IMG/VR virus record: IMGVR_UViG_3300043410_000935
Span: 1 to 25,452 of that record
Length of the DNA stretch: 25,452 nucleotides
From: a virus
Reading direction: 5' to 3' (one strand)
In this document: positions 13,226-21,438 of the stretch, piece after piece
Layout of the letters: each line of letters begins with the position of its first letter
How positions within the stretch are numbered: the first letter of the stretch is position 1
Notes under the pieces: model-generated
Told to the model about the DNA's origin: nothing
Databases searched by the model: none
Seen by the model: only the letters and a program-made list of their open reading frames with translations
Position numbers and translations under genes: made by a program

Positions 13226-13234
13226 GTATTTATA
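13226..13234 (+). promoter_or_regulatory. Candidate late promoter box GTATTTATA
   Basis: An exact GTATTTATA box 33 bp before the ATG at 13268, in the 70-bp gap that begins the gene run leading to terminase. Confidence 0.45.
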
Positions 13235-13267
13235 GGATAAGAATAAGTATATCTAACAATTTATAAA

Positions 13268-14293
13268 ATGGCAGATTTAAAACCCCTTGGTAGTGAAAAG
13301 CTTAACGCTGATGAGAAATTAAAAAGAATTCTCGAATTAACCTACTATAAAGAGAATAACAACAAGAAGTCCACATCTTCAAAACCTGAAATGGTTAGTG
13401 AATCAAAAAATGGTGGAGTATATGGTATCGTTAAAGAAAAAGACGGATACTATGTAAAAAGTGGTTTAAATGAATCATCACTTGATTATATCGGTGGGAT
13501 GTTCATGAAAAACAAAAACAAGTTCTCTTCTTACGCAGAAGCAGCTAAAAGATTAAGTTTAATCCAAGGTCAAGAAGAATTACACGAAGCAACAAAATAT
13601 GTTTTAAAACAAAACAGTCCAAAATCTGAAGCACCTGCACCCGCACCATCTATGGATGCGCCAGCACCGGCTCCCGCACCATCTGCAGCACCTACAATGG
13701 CACCTACAGATATGAGCGAACCTTCAGGTATTCCAGCTTCCGATGAACCAACAGACTTACCTCCATCAGATGGTGGTGAAGAGGCTCCAAGTGAACCAAA
13801 ACGTTCTGACTACATGGCGGAAGTTCAAAAATATGCCGGTAAATTAGGACAAGAATTAAGAGACTTACATGATAGAATGGAAAGTGATGATATTAAGTAT
13901 GTTCTTAATATGATTATTTCGGCAGTCGATTTAGATAAATTAGATGATGAAGATATTGAAGAAATAGGTAAGAAATTTGAAAGAGATGAGGAAGGTAACG
14001 CAGAACAACCATCATTTGATGAGGTTCCTGCAGAAGAACCAACAGCGGCTCCTGACGAAGATTTAGATGAAGATGCTACTATGGATGCTTTAGAATCTTT
14101 TATCAATACACCAATGGACACTGATGAGATTGATTTATCATCTTATGTTGGTGATACAAACGAAATTGATGATTTTGCTCATCACGCAGATTTAGAAATG
14201 GGAGAAGATGCCACTAAAGAAGTTGATTTAGAAGAAATTAAAAACGATATCCATAGAAGTATCGGTGAAACTTTAAGTAAATATTTCAACTAA
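13268..14293 (+). CDS. Unknown, probable virion/prohead-associated protein with Pro/Ala linker
   Basis: A 341-residue acidic protein. The N-terminal ~40 residues are charged and helical. A folded stretch follows, VYGIVKEKDGYYVKSGLNES with DYIGGMFMKNKNKFSSYAEA (about residues 51-95), which looks like a small repeat domain. Residues about 117-180 are a Pro/Ala/Ser/Asp linker. Then comes a helical segment (YMAEVQKYAGKLGQELRDLH, 181-200) and a very acidic region (DEDLDEDATMDALESF). The end is IKNDIHRSIGETLSKYFN. The composition and its position four genes upstream of terminase, in a likely late transcript, suggest a structural or scaffold-type protein. No family is recognised and function is unassigned. 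Confidence 0.65.
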   Translation: MADLKPLGSEKLNADEKLKRILELTYYKENNNKKSTSSKPEMVSESKNGGVYGIVKEKDGYYVKSGLNESSLDYIGGMFMKNKNKFSSYAEAAKRLSLIQGQEELHEATKYVLKQNSPKSEAPAPAPSMDAPAPAPAPSAAPTMAPTDMSEPSGIPASDEPTDLPPSDGGEEAPSEPKRSDYMAEVQKYAGKLGQELRDLHDRMESDDIKYVLNMIISAVDLDKLDDEDIEEIGKKFERDEEGNAEQPSFDEVPAEEPTAAPDEDLDEDATMDALESFINTPMDTDEIDLSSYVGDTNEIDDFAHHADLEMGEDATKEVDLEEIKNDIHRSIGETLSKYFN

Positions 14294-14294
14294 A

Positions 14295-14696
14295 ATGCAC
14301 CTAATCTATGTTAATGAAATCGGTTCCGATTACAAAGGTCAAAAACAGTATGAATTTATATTCAGTACTGCAACTGAAATTGACATGGACGAATGGTTTG
14401 TAATACCGGCATCAATTACACCTCACACAAAATCCCCCGACGTTGAATACGTTGATTTAGTGGGACTATTAAAAAACACAGATTTACAGTTAGAATTAGT
14501 TCAAGACTCCGATTATTTCGGAGTTATTGACGCTGTAGATGGTGTTGTTGCTTTAGCGTGGGAAAAATTTAACATAGATTCTGAAGATGATAGATTAACA
14601 TTTAAATTTGGAGAATCAATGGAAAATGTTACAAAAAAATTAAAACAAAGAAGTTACATTCTTTTAAGTGAAGAAATTAAATTCAAAAACATATGA
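14295..14696 (+). CDS. Unknown 133-residue protein upstream of terminase
   Basis: A soluble acidic protein beginning MHLIYVNEIGSDYKGQKQYE, with alternating strands (FIFSTATEIDMDEWFVIPAS) and helices. No signal peptide, membrane span or catalytic motif. The stop of the upstream gene is 1 bp away, and its own stop overlaps the next ATG (ATGA, 14693-14696), so it belongs to a tightly coupled operon of four genes before the terminator at 16801. Such neighbours of gp17 in T4-like phages are often head-completion or packaging factors, but nothing in the sequence shows which. Confidence 0.6.
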   Translation: MHLIYVNEIGSDYKGQKQYEFIFSTATEIDMDEWFVIPASITPHTKSPDVEYVDLVGLLKNTDLQLELVQDSDYFGVIDAVDGVVALAWEKFNIDSEDDRLTFKFGESMENVTKKLKQRSYILLSEEIKFKNI

Positions 14697-15469
14697 AAAG
14701 AGATATAATAGTTGGAAAATTATTAGCTGAAGGTTTATCTGAAAAAACTTTAGTTAGATTAAACGATAATCAACTTTTAGCATTGGCTGAAAGAATGTTA
14801 TCTGAAGAAGATGTGATGATTTCTAAAAAAGACCCACAATTTCAACAAAAAGTTGCTGCTAGTAAGAAATTAAATAAAACCATCGAAACATATGAGCAAG
14901 AATTAAAAGGTGGACAAAAGAAATTAGATAAAAACCACAATGGTAAAATTGACGGTCAAGATTTTAAAATTTTGAAAGGTCAAAAGAAATCAAGTAAAAA
15001 ATGTGACGATTGTGGTAAAGAAGTTAAAGATTGTAAGTGTGACCAATCACATTTAGAAGAATCACCTAAATTTGGGAAAAAAGTTACTAAAGGACACAAT
15101 GGTATACCTGAATTTATGGATTCTAAAAAGTTAAAAGGAAAAAGTGAGAAATCTCAAGTTAAAGAATGGGTTGAAAAATTAGTTGAAAATCAGTATCATA
15201 GTTTTACATCTAAAAATGAAATTATGGAATTAATTCAAGTTAAATTAACTGAAAATCAACCAGCACCTTCTAAACCTACAAGAGAGGCTCCTGTAAGAGA
15301 AAAACCTTCTACTAAACCTGAAAAACCAAGTAGAGAAAATCCATTTGAACCAAAACATAAACCAAAACCAAAAGCGTTAGGTGAAGATGAAATGGTTGGA
15401 AATAAACCTAAAATGCCTGAATTTATGAAAGCTAAAAATTTAGGTTTTAAATTTAAAGATCAGAAGTAA
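14693..15469 (+). CDS. Unknown protein with EF-hand-type loop, cysteine cluster and repeated PEFM motif
   Basis: A 258-residue basic protein. The N-terminus MKRDIIVGKLLAEGLSE is amphipathic and ends in a possible L-x-E prohead-protease site. Residues 79-90 (DKNHNGKIDGQD) match an EF-hand or dockerin calcium loop with D, N, N, D and D at the right positions. C104, C107, C114 and C116 form a small CxxC/CxC cluster that could bind zinc. The motif PEFM followed by (D/K)xK(K/N)L occurs twice (139-147 and 242-250). Residues about 189-230 are a Pro/Lys-rich linker. It is coupled to both neighbours (ATGA upstream, TAATG downstream). An internal capsid protein is a possibility, not a demonstrated role. 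Confidence 0.62.
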   Translation: MKRDIIVGKLLAEGLSEKTLVRLNDNQLLALAERMLSEEDVMISKKDPQFQQKVAASKKLNKTIETYEQELKGGQKKLDKNHNGKIDGQDFKILKGQKKSSKKCDDCGKEVKDCKCDQSHLEESPKFGKKVTKGHNGIPEFMDSKKLKGKSEKSQVKEWVEKLVENQYHSFTSKNEIMELIQVKLTENQPAPSKPTREAPVREKPSTKPEKPSRENPFEPKHKPKPKALGEDEMVGNKPKMPEFMKAKNLGFKFKDQK

Positions 15470-16797
15470 TGTTGATTTCCAAGAAAAAATTAATATCTTT
15501 GATTCAAGAAAACTTGAATGAGATGCCAATAGATTACGGAACCAACCCCGAAAGAATGAATCCTGATTTAGAAAGAAAATTAGGTAATAAAGAAACTCCG
15601 TACAAAGATAACCCCTCAATACCACAAGATGAACCAGAAGGTTTACCTTCAAATTTTGAGGAGGTAATTGCTTCAAAACGTTTTATTGACGTTGTAAATA
15701 AAGTAAAACACTATACTGGTCAACAAGGTAACGTAACAGATCATAACACATTTAGACAATTACAATTGTCTATGAATGGCGTTATGATGGAAGTTTTATC
15801 ATTTGAGGCTGAGAATAAAGAAATGTTAGAGCAATTGGCGGTTGAATTAGTTAAAAAAGAATTGGCAGTACCCGAAGGTGTTGTTCAATATGATGCTAAA
15901 TTAGTTGGTATTGGTCAAATAGATAATGAAGGATTTTCAAATCAATCAGAAAATCCAACTGATGAAGAAATCGAACAAGAATTTGGTGTTAATCCTGAAG
16001 AGGCAAGTGATGATGTTGAAGAATTTATGTCAGCAATAGAAATATTCAATGATGAAGTTGCCAAAAGAAAGGTAATGAACGCATTGATTCAAGGGTCATC
16101 TAAAAAAGGACACTATATGTTTGAATATGTTGCGGAAAGATTAACCGAACTTAAACCAAACATAGTTAGATTATATGGTATTTTAATGTCAGTTAACGAT
16201 ATGTTATATTGGTTAATACCAGATGAGATGATGTTAGGTGGTGGAGGTAACGAAACTAAAGCGGGTAAAGAAGAAATTGATATTGAAACAGAACCACCAA
16301 CAGTTAGAGCACGTGGAGTGTTTTTCCCTGTTTTAGTTCACGAATTAATTAAGGGTACGATGGAAATCATCGCAACTCAAGGTTTACCTGATGATAAAAG
16401 ACAGGCGGATATGGTTATGGGTGTAACAGACACATTACCAATGGAAATATGGGATTTAAGATTTGGACCAGTTATTTGGGAAAGATTAACAGCGGCATAT
16501 CCAAATAGATTATCTGAAGATAATTATAGACATATACACAATTACTTGTTCTCAAGAATTTCAAAATTATCAACTAAAGATTTTGCTAAATTGATGAATA
16601 TGGTAATTAAAGAAGATCCAAGAGCAAATCAAGTTATTGAAAAAATGGTTCAAGAAATTGAACAACATTTAAGAAAGGAAGATTGGGAAGAAGCCGAATA
16701 CGATATGGAGATGAATAATTATGACGATGATGGTGACGATGAAGATGATTTTGATGATTTCCTACGTTCTATGGGGATTGATAGACCACGAGATTAA
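15469..16797 (+). CDS. Unknown 442-residue protein directly before terminase
   Basis: A 442-residue acidic protein, mostly helical. It starts MLISKKKLISLIQENLNEM, an amphipathic leader ending in a possible I/L-x-E cleavage site. Two helical blocks follow, about 60-130 (FEEVIASKRFIDVVNKVKHY) and 175-275. A segment GVFFPVLVHELIKGTMEIIA (287-306) has HELIK rather than a metalloprotease HExxH. A C-terminal helical domain (309-410) ends in an Asp-rich tail (DDDGDDEDDFDDFL). It is last in its operon, with a terminator 4 bp after the stop and the terminase beyond. No family is recognised; a structural or packaging role is inferred only from position. It is too large for a typical T4 gp16. Confidence 0.6.
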   Translation: MLISKKKLISLIQENLNEMPIDYGTNPERMNPDLERKLGNKETPYKDNPSIPQDEPEGLPSNFEEVIASKRFIDVVNKVKHYTGQQGNVTDHNTFRQLQLSMNGVMMEVLSFEAENKEMLEQLAVELVKKELAVPEGVVQYDAKLVGIGQIDNEGFSNQSENPTDEEIEQEFGVNPEEASDDVEEFMSAIEIFNDEVAKRKVMNALIQGSSKKGHYMFEYVAERLTELKPNIVRLYGILMSVNDMLYWLIPDEMMLGGGGNETKAGKEEIDIETEPPTVRARGVFFPVLVHELIKGTMEIIATQGLPDDKRQADMVMGVTDTLPMEIWDLRFGPVIWERLTAAYPNRLSEDNYRHIHNYLFSRISKLSTKDFAKLMNMVIKEDPRANQVIEKMVQEIEQHLRKEDWEEAEYDMEMNNYDDDGDDEDDFDDFLRSMGIDRPRD

Positions 16798-16800
16798 TAT

Positions 16801-16825
16801 AAAGGGAGTTTAACTCCCTTTTTTT
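16801..16825 (+). terminator. Rho-independent terminator before terminase
   Basis: Stem AAAGGGAGT (16801-16809) and ACTCCCTTT (16813-16821) with a TTA loop and a following T run. It separates the upstream operon from the terminase gene. Confidence 0.9.
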
Positions 16826-16834
16826 GTATTTATA
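16826..16834 (+). promoter_or_regulatory. Candidate late promoter box GTATTTATA at terminase
   Basis: An exact GTATTTATA box directly after a terminator and 3 bp before the terminase ATG. If it is a -10-like element, transcription would start at or within the start codon. Confidence 0.5.
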
Positions 16835-16837
16835 TAT

Positions 16838-18613
16838 ATGAATAGTAGGATAGAACAGATTAAAGAACTGGCTCGTATAATAAAAGATACTCCTTATGCA
16901 TTAAGAACATATCTACAGACATACGACAATACACAAAAGAAATACGTTCCTATGGACCTATTTCCTGACCAATTACAATTGATTCAGGATTATGAGGATT
17001 ATAACGAAAATATTACAAAAAAATATCGTCAAGCGGGTGTCACAACCGTAACTGCTGCTTGGTTATCAAAAAAATTACAATTAGCTAAACCAGAAAATCC
17101 GGAAAGAGTCTTGGTAATTGCCAATAAGAAGGATACGGCTGTGGAAATGGCTAATAAAATTAGACATTTTATTGAACAATGGCCAGAATGGTTAAATGTC
17201 GGATTCTCACCTGACAAGAACTCTGAAAGTAGATTTAAATTAAATAACGGTTCTGAAGTTAAAGCAGTTGCAACATCTGCGGATGCGTTACGTGGTTACA
17301 CGCCAACAATTCTTGTATTTGACGAAGCTGCCTATATTGAGGCCGGTGAGGATTTTTGGGCAGCATCTATGGCCTCTCTATCTACAGGAGGTAAAATTAT
17401 TCTTGTATCAACTCCAAATGGTTACGACCCGATTTATTACGGTGTATATGACCAAGCATTACGAGGTATCAATGATTTTCATATAACCGATTTAAGATGG
17501 TTTAAAGACCCTCGTTACACTAAAGACTTACGTTGGGTTAAATGTAATGATATCTGTCATTACATGTTGAATAGAGAATTGTACGATGATAATGAAGTTG
17601 TTTTGTATGATTTTGAAATTGAAAAATATCACGAATATGAAGAACAAGGTTATAAACCATTCTCATCTTGGTTTGAATCCATGTCTAAAAAATTCAAGTA
17701 TGATAGACGTAAAATTGCTCAAGAGTTAGAATGTGACTTCTTGGGATCAGGTGATGGAGTTATACCAGGAGATGTTCAAGAAAACATATCAAAAAATATG
17801 ATACGTGTACCCAAAGAAAAATATATGCAAGGTACATTTTGGCATTGGAAAGAACCGGTACAAGGACATCGTTATATTATGGGAGTTGACGTTAGTAGGG
17901 GTGATAGTGAGGATTTCTCGGCAATTAACATAGTTGATTTTGATGAGAGGGAACAAGTTGCAGAATATATTGGTAAAATACCACCAGACGATTTAGCTGC
18001 AATTGCATATAAATGGGGAGTATTATATGACGCTTTTATTGTTATTGATATAACCGGTGGTATGGGAGTTACCACATCAAGAAAATTACAAGAATTAAAT
18101 TATAAAAATTTATATATTGATGGTGTTAATACACAAAACATATGGGATTATAATGCAAAGGCGTTAGAAAAGATACCAGGTTTGAATTTTAACAATAAAA
18201 GAACACAAATTGTTGCCGCATTTGAGGAACAATTAAGAAAAGGATTTCAAGTTAGGTCAAGTAGATTATTAGGTGAACTTAATACGTTTGTTTATATGAA
18301 CGGAAGACCCGACCACATGAAAGGTGCTCACGATGATGCTATTATGAGTTTATCAATGGCACTTTATGCTGCTGATATGTGTTTCAATCAATTACAAAAA
18401 AGTGAAGCTAAAAGTAGAGCAATGATAGAATCGTGGGTTATGTCAGAAAGAACCTACGAACCTAATAAAACTTTTTATTCTTATGGTACATCATTTGACC
18501 AAATTGGGTCAATGGGGATGGATAATCAACAAATATATCATCAAAATAATCCAATGCAAGCAACCAAAGATTCTTATCAAGAATACTCTTGGTTATTCGG
18601 TAGAAAAAGATAA
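16838..18613 (+). CDS. 17: Terminase large subunit (gp17-like DNA-packaging ATPase/nuclease)
   Basis: A 591-residue packaging motor (T4 gp17 is 610). The ATPase domain has TKKYRQAGVTTVTAAWL (60-76) at Walker A, Walker B TILVFDEAAYIE (157-168, D162/E163) and the coupling motif STPNG (191-195). The Walker A is deviant: the usual lysine of GKT is valine (GVTT), and lysines sit at 61-62 before the arginine, as in terminases with an N-terminal P-loop lysine such as lambda gpA. The RNase-H-like nuclease has D351 (GVDVSRGDSEDFSA), D404 (VIDITGGMG) and D499/D500 (GAHDDAIMSL). It translocates DNA into proheads and cuts concatemers, docked on the portal encoded next. In T4, genes 18 and 19 lie between 17 and 20; here they do not. 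Confidence 0.96.
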   Translation: MNSRIEQIKELARIIKDTPYALRTYLQTYDNTQKKYVPMDLFPDQLQLIQDYEDYNENITKKYRQAGVTTVTAAWLSKKLQLAKPENPERVLVIANKKDTAVEMANKIRHFIEQWPEWLNVGFSPDKNSESRFKLNNGSEVKAVATSADALRGYTPTILVFDEAAYIEAGEDFWAASMASLSTGGKIILVSTPNGYDPIYYGVYDQALRGINDFHITDLRWFKDPRYTKDLRWVKCNDICHYMLNRELYDDNEVVLYDFEIEKYHEYEEQGYKPFSSWFESMSKKFKYDRRKIAQELECDFLGSGDGVIPGDVQENISKNMIRVPKEKYMQGTFWHWKEPVQGHRYIMGVDVSRGDSEDFSAINIVDFDEREQVAEYIGKIPPDDLAAIAYKWGVLYDAFIVIDITGGMGVTTSRKLQELNYKNLYIDGVNTQNIWDYNAKALEKIPGLNFNNKRTQIVAAFEEQLRKGFQVRSSRLLGELNTFVYMNGRPDHMKGAHDDAIMSLSMALYAADMCFNQLQKSEAKSRAMIESWVMSERTYEPNKTFYSYGTSFDQIGSMGMDNQQIYHQNNPMQATKDSYQEYSWLFGRKR

Positions 18614-18655
18614 GATTTGATTTATCAATAATTTAGTTTATATTCAGAAAGAAAA

Positions 18656-18664
18656 CTATTTATA
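18656..18664 (+). promoter_or_regulatory. Candidate late promoter box CTATTTATA at portal
   Basis: A CTATTTATA box 3 bp before the portal ATG, the same spacing as at the terminase gene. Confidence 0.45.
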
Positions 18665-18667
18665 TAC

Positions 18668-20497
18668 ATGGCAGTTCAAAATTTAACAGTCTTTCAAAAG
18701 TTAACAAGTATGTTTGGTTATCCTGGCAAAGTTACACAGGAAACCACACCGTCATTTAACTTCAGTAAAGACGAATTATTAAAAACAGATAATAGGGAAG
18801 AATTTGAAAAAGCAATGTTACAAGCTCAACAGAGCTCGTACATTTCCGACAAATGGGCTAAATTAGACCAATCTTTATATAATCAATCAGTTTATTATGA
18901 GCCAACAAGAATGGCCGCATATTATGATTATGAATCGATGGAATTTACACCTGAAATATCTGCAGCGTTAGACATATATGCGGAAGAATCCACAACAATG
19001 TCAGAAAAAGGTGAAATCCTTACAATTTATTCAGAGTCAGATAGAATTAAAAGTATACTTGAAGATTTGTTCCAAAACAAATTAGATATTAATACTAACC
19101 TACAAATGTGGGCAAGAGGTTTATGTAAGTATGGTGATGATTTTGTGTATTTAAAAATTGATCCTGAAAAAGGAGTAATCGGTTGTCAACAATTACCTAA
19201 TATCGAAATTGAAAGAATTGAAGGTGCGGCATCTAAAACACCTTCAGAATTAAAAGATGCTAAAGTACCTAGTCGTGAATTACGTTTCCAATGGAAAAAC
19301 AAGGATATGGAATTCCAAGCGTGGGAAATTGCTCACTTTAGATTATTAGGTGATGATAGAAAGTTACCGTATGGTACATCTATGTTAGATAAAATTAGAC
19401 GTATTTGGAAACAACTTTTACTTGCCGAAGATGCTATGTTAATTTACAGAACATCGAGAGCACCTGAAAGACGTGTATTTAAAATATTTGTGGGTAATAT
19501 GGACGATAAAGATATCGAACCATATGTACAAAAAGTGGCAAACAAGTTCAAAAGAGCACCTGTCGCTGACCCACGTAATGGACAAGTGGATATGAGATAT
19601 AATCAAATGGCGGTAGACCAAGATTATTTCATACCAGTTCGTGATCCGTCACAAGCAAACCCAATTGAAACTTTACCTGGTGCTGCAAATCTTGGTGAAA
19701 TTGCGGATATAGAATATATCCAAAAGAAAATGTTAGCGGCACTTCGTATTCCTAAAGCATTTTTAGGATTTGAGGAAGTTGTTGGTGATGGTAAGAATCT
19801 TGCATTAATGGATATTCGTTTCGCAAGAACAATCAATAAGATTCAAAAATCATTAATTCAAGAGTTAAACAAAGTTGCATTGATTCATTTGTACCTTTTA
19901 GGTATGGAGGATGATTTGAATAGTTTCTCTTTATCATTAACTAACCCGTCATCTCAATCTGATTTATTGAAGATTGAAATGTGGAAAGAAAAGATTACTC
20001 TATATAAAGATGCAACATCTGACCAATCACAAGTTGGTATTCTACCTGTATCACATACTTGGGCTAAAAAGAACATACTTGGATTCAGTGATAATGATGT
20101 ATTATTAGATTTACAACAACAACGTCTTGAAAGAGCAATGGGATTTGAGTTAACTAACACTCAAAATATTATTAAACGTTCAGGTGTATTTGATGAGGTT
20201 GATGGTAAGTACGGTATATCGGAAGATGAAAGACAAAAACTTGAGGCTGCAGGTGCATTAGGTGGGGAGGCCGGAGCAGAAGGTGGTGGAATGGATATGG
20301 GTGGAGGAATGGCACCTTCAGGTGGTGGAGAAGCTGGTGGAGAAGGACCATTAAGTGAATCTGTATCTAAAAAATCTAAAATATTAGGGATGTTAGGTGA
20401 CGATTCTTTATCAATTAATGATTTATTTGATATGGATAAGGCACAACGTAATATTTATGAAATAGAAACAAAAATAAAAGACATATTAAACGACTAA
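18668..20497 (+). CDS. 20: Portal protein (gp20-like)
   Basis: A 609-residue portal subunit (T4 gp20 is 524). Familiar T4-type segments include YYDYESMEFTPEISAALDIY (about 81-100), the wing part with WARGLCKYGDDFVYLKID, GTSMLDKIRRIWKQLLLAED with YRTSRAPERRVFKI (about 236-272), and the clip/stem region IQKKMLAALRIPKAFLGFEE (about 354-373). The extra length is mainly a C-terminal Gly-rich linker (about 530-565, GGGMDMGGGM) followed by SESVSKKSKILGMLGDD and a helical end. Twelve copies should form the dodecameric ring at one capsid vertex, where the terminase docks. The gene is 2 bp upstream of the 245-residue gene, so they are cotranscribed. Confidence 0.95.
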   Translation: MAVQNLTVFQKLTSMFGYPGKVTQETTPSFNFSKDELLKTDNREEFEKAMLQAQQSSYISDKWAKLDQSLYNQSVYYEPTRMAAYYDYESMEFTPEISAALDIYAEESTTMSEKGEILTIYSESDRIKSILEDLFQNKLDINTNLQMWARGLCKYGDDFVYLKIDPEKGVIGCQQLPNIEIERIEGAASKTPSELKDAKVPSRELRFQWKNKDMEFQAWEIAHFRLLGDDRKLPYGTSMLDKIRRIWKQLLLAEDAMLIYRTSRAPERRVFKIFVGNMDDKDIEPYVQKVANKFKRAPVADPRNGQVDMRYNQMAVDQDYFIPVRDPSQANPIETLPGAANLGEIADIEYIQKKMLAALRIPKAFLGFEEVVGDGKNLALMDIRFARTINKIQKSLIQELNKVALIHLYLLGMEDDLNSFSLSLTNPSSQSDLLKIEMWKEKITLYKDATSDQSQVGILPVSHTWAKKNILGFSDNDVLLDLQQQRLERAMGFELTNTQNIIKRSGVFDEVDGKYGISEDERQKLEAAGALGGEAGAEGGGMDMGGGMAPSGGGEAGGEGPLSESVSKKSKILGMLGDDSLSINDLFDMDKAQRNIYEIETKIKDILND

Positions 20498-20499
20498 CA

Positions 20500-21237
20500 A
20501 TGAACAAATTCGGGATATTAAAAACCAAAATGTTGACAAAATTAACTGAATCATACGCTAAAGAAAATAAAGCGGAGGTTAAAGATATATTGAACACAAT
20601 TAAAGAAAACAAAGATTTCAAAGAAATGTATTTGTTTTATGAAGAAATTGAGAACAAATATTTCGATGATAAAGAAACTGCTAAATTGTATGTAGAAGAA
20701 TTAAACACTATATTAAAATCAAAAGCAACAAACATATCAAAATTTTGTAAATCATTAGAAGAGAAGATTGGTGATGTACAAATCACTGAAAATGAATTAT
20801 ACTCAACATTAGATCAATTATCAGAAAACGACAATTTAAGTAACATTGACAAAAAAGTAATTGCAAAGAAAAAATTAGTAGAACATTTAATCACTAAAAA
20901 ACAAATTCAAGAATCTAAAGAAGAGACGTATACGTCAAATGAAAATCTTTTACATGCAGTTTTAGCAAACAATTTCAATGTATTATATAATAACTCATTA
21001 AATGAATCACAAAAAGAAACATTAAAAAATATTCTTTCTTTAAATGACAATGAGTTAGAAATTAAAACGAATGAATTAAAAGAATCAATTAATAGTCAGG
21101 TTGAAACTTTATTAAGTGAATCAACCGATAATGATTTCGCAACTAAATTATCACAAGTTAAAAGTGAGGTCGAACAAATGAAAACCTCCAAGTTTAATTA
21201 CTACAGATTAACAGAATTAAAAAATGGTCTTAATTAA
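20500..21237 (+). CDS. Unknown helical protein between portal and protease, possible prohead core component
   Basis: A 245-residue protein, rich in Lys, Glu, Asn and Leu, and almost entirely predicted helical (LTKLTESYAKENKAEVKDIL, LEEKIGDVQITENELYSTLD, ELKESINSQVETLLSES). No membrane span or catalytic motif. In T4 the small prohead core genes 67 and 68 lie between 20 and 21; by position and composition this is a plausible counterpart, but I see no sequence motif that proves it. L-x-E sequences near the N-terminus (KLTE) would suit cleavage by gp21. The last codons encode KNGLN and lie inside the palindromic terminator shared with the convergent bS21 gene. Confidence 0.65.
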   Translation: MNKFGILKTKMLTKLTESYAKENKAEVKDILNTIKENKDFKEMYLFYEEIENKYFDDKETAKLYVEELNTILKSKATNISKFCKSLEEKIGDVQITENELYSTLDQLSENDNLSNIDKKVIAKKKLVEHLITKKQIQESKEETYTSNENLLHAVLANNFNVLYNNSLNESQKETLKNILSLNDNELEIKTNELKESINSQVETLLSESTDNDFATKLSQVKSEVEQMKTSKFNYYRLTELKNGLN

Positions 21238-21248
21238 GACCATTTTTT
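21219..21248. terminator. Bidirectional palindromic terminator shared by convergent genes
   Basis: A 30-bp perfect palindrome, AAAAAATGGTCTTAA and its exact reverse complement. It has A and T tails on both sides, so it can end transcription from both strands. It contains both stop codons (21235-21237 on plus, 21230-21232 on minus). Confidence 0.88.
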
Positions 21249-21421
21249 ATTTGTTGTACATACACTGCTTTTAACTTCTCATGTCTCTTGGTGACCGAAG
21301 GTTTTACAAACTCCTGTCTTTCCCTCAATTTTTGAATCTGTTTAGTCTTTTGAACTTTACTCTTGTAAACTCTCAAGGCAGCCTCAATACTCTTTTCTTT
21401 GGTTACGTCTATGATTATCAT
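21230..21421 (-). CDS. rpsU: Ribosomal protein bS21, Bacteroidota-type
   Basis: A 63-residue basic protein with the bS21 pattern: MIIIDVTKEKSIEAALRVYK, then LRERQEFVKPSVTKRHEKLK near residues 32-51, close to the Bacteroidota form (LRKRQxFxKPSxxRR). In that phylum bS21, together with bS18 and bS6, helps sequester the anti-Shine-Dalgarno end of 16S rRNA. Viral bS21 genes are known in several phage groups. The gene lies reversed between the portal and prohead protease, has a TATATTTG -7 box 17 bp upstream, and shows no Shine-Dalgarno sequence (leader GGAATATAATTATAAATT). A phage copy could replace host bS21 on 30S subunits and bias initiation toward phage mRNA; that role is inference. Confidence 0.93.
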   Translation of the reverse strand: MIIIDVTKEKSIEAALRVYKSKVQKTKQIQKLRERQEFVKPSVTKRHEKLKAVYVQQIKNGLN

Positions 21422-21438
21422 AATTTATAATTATATTC

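Noticed and set aside
16329-16388. HELIK in the 442-residue protein as a zinc metalloprotease motif.
   Set aside because: The second histidine of HExxH is replaced by lysine and no further ligand motif was found.
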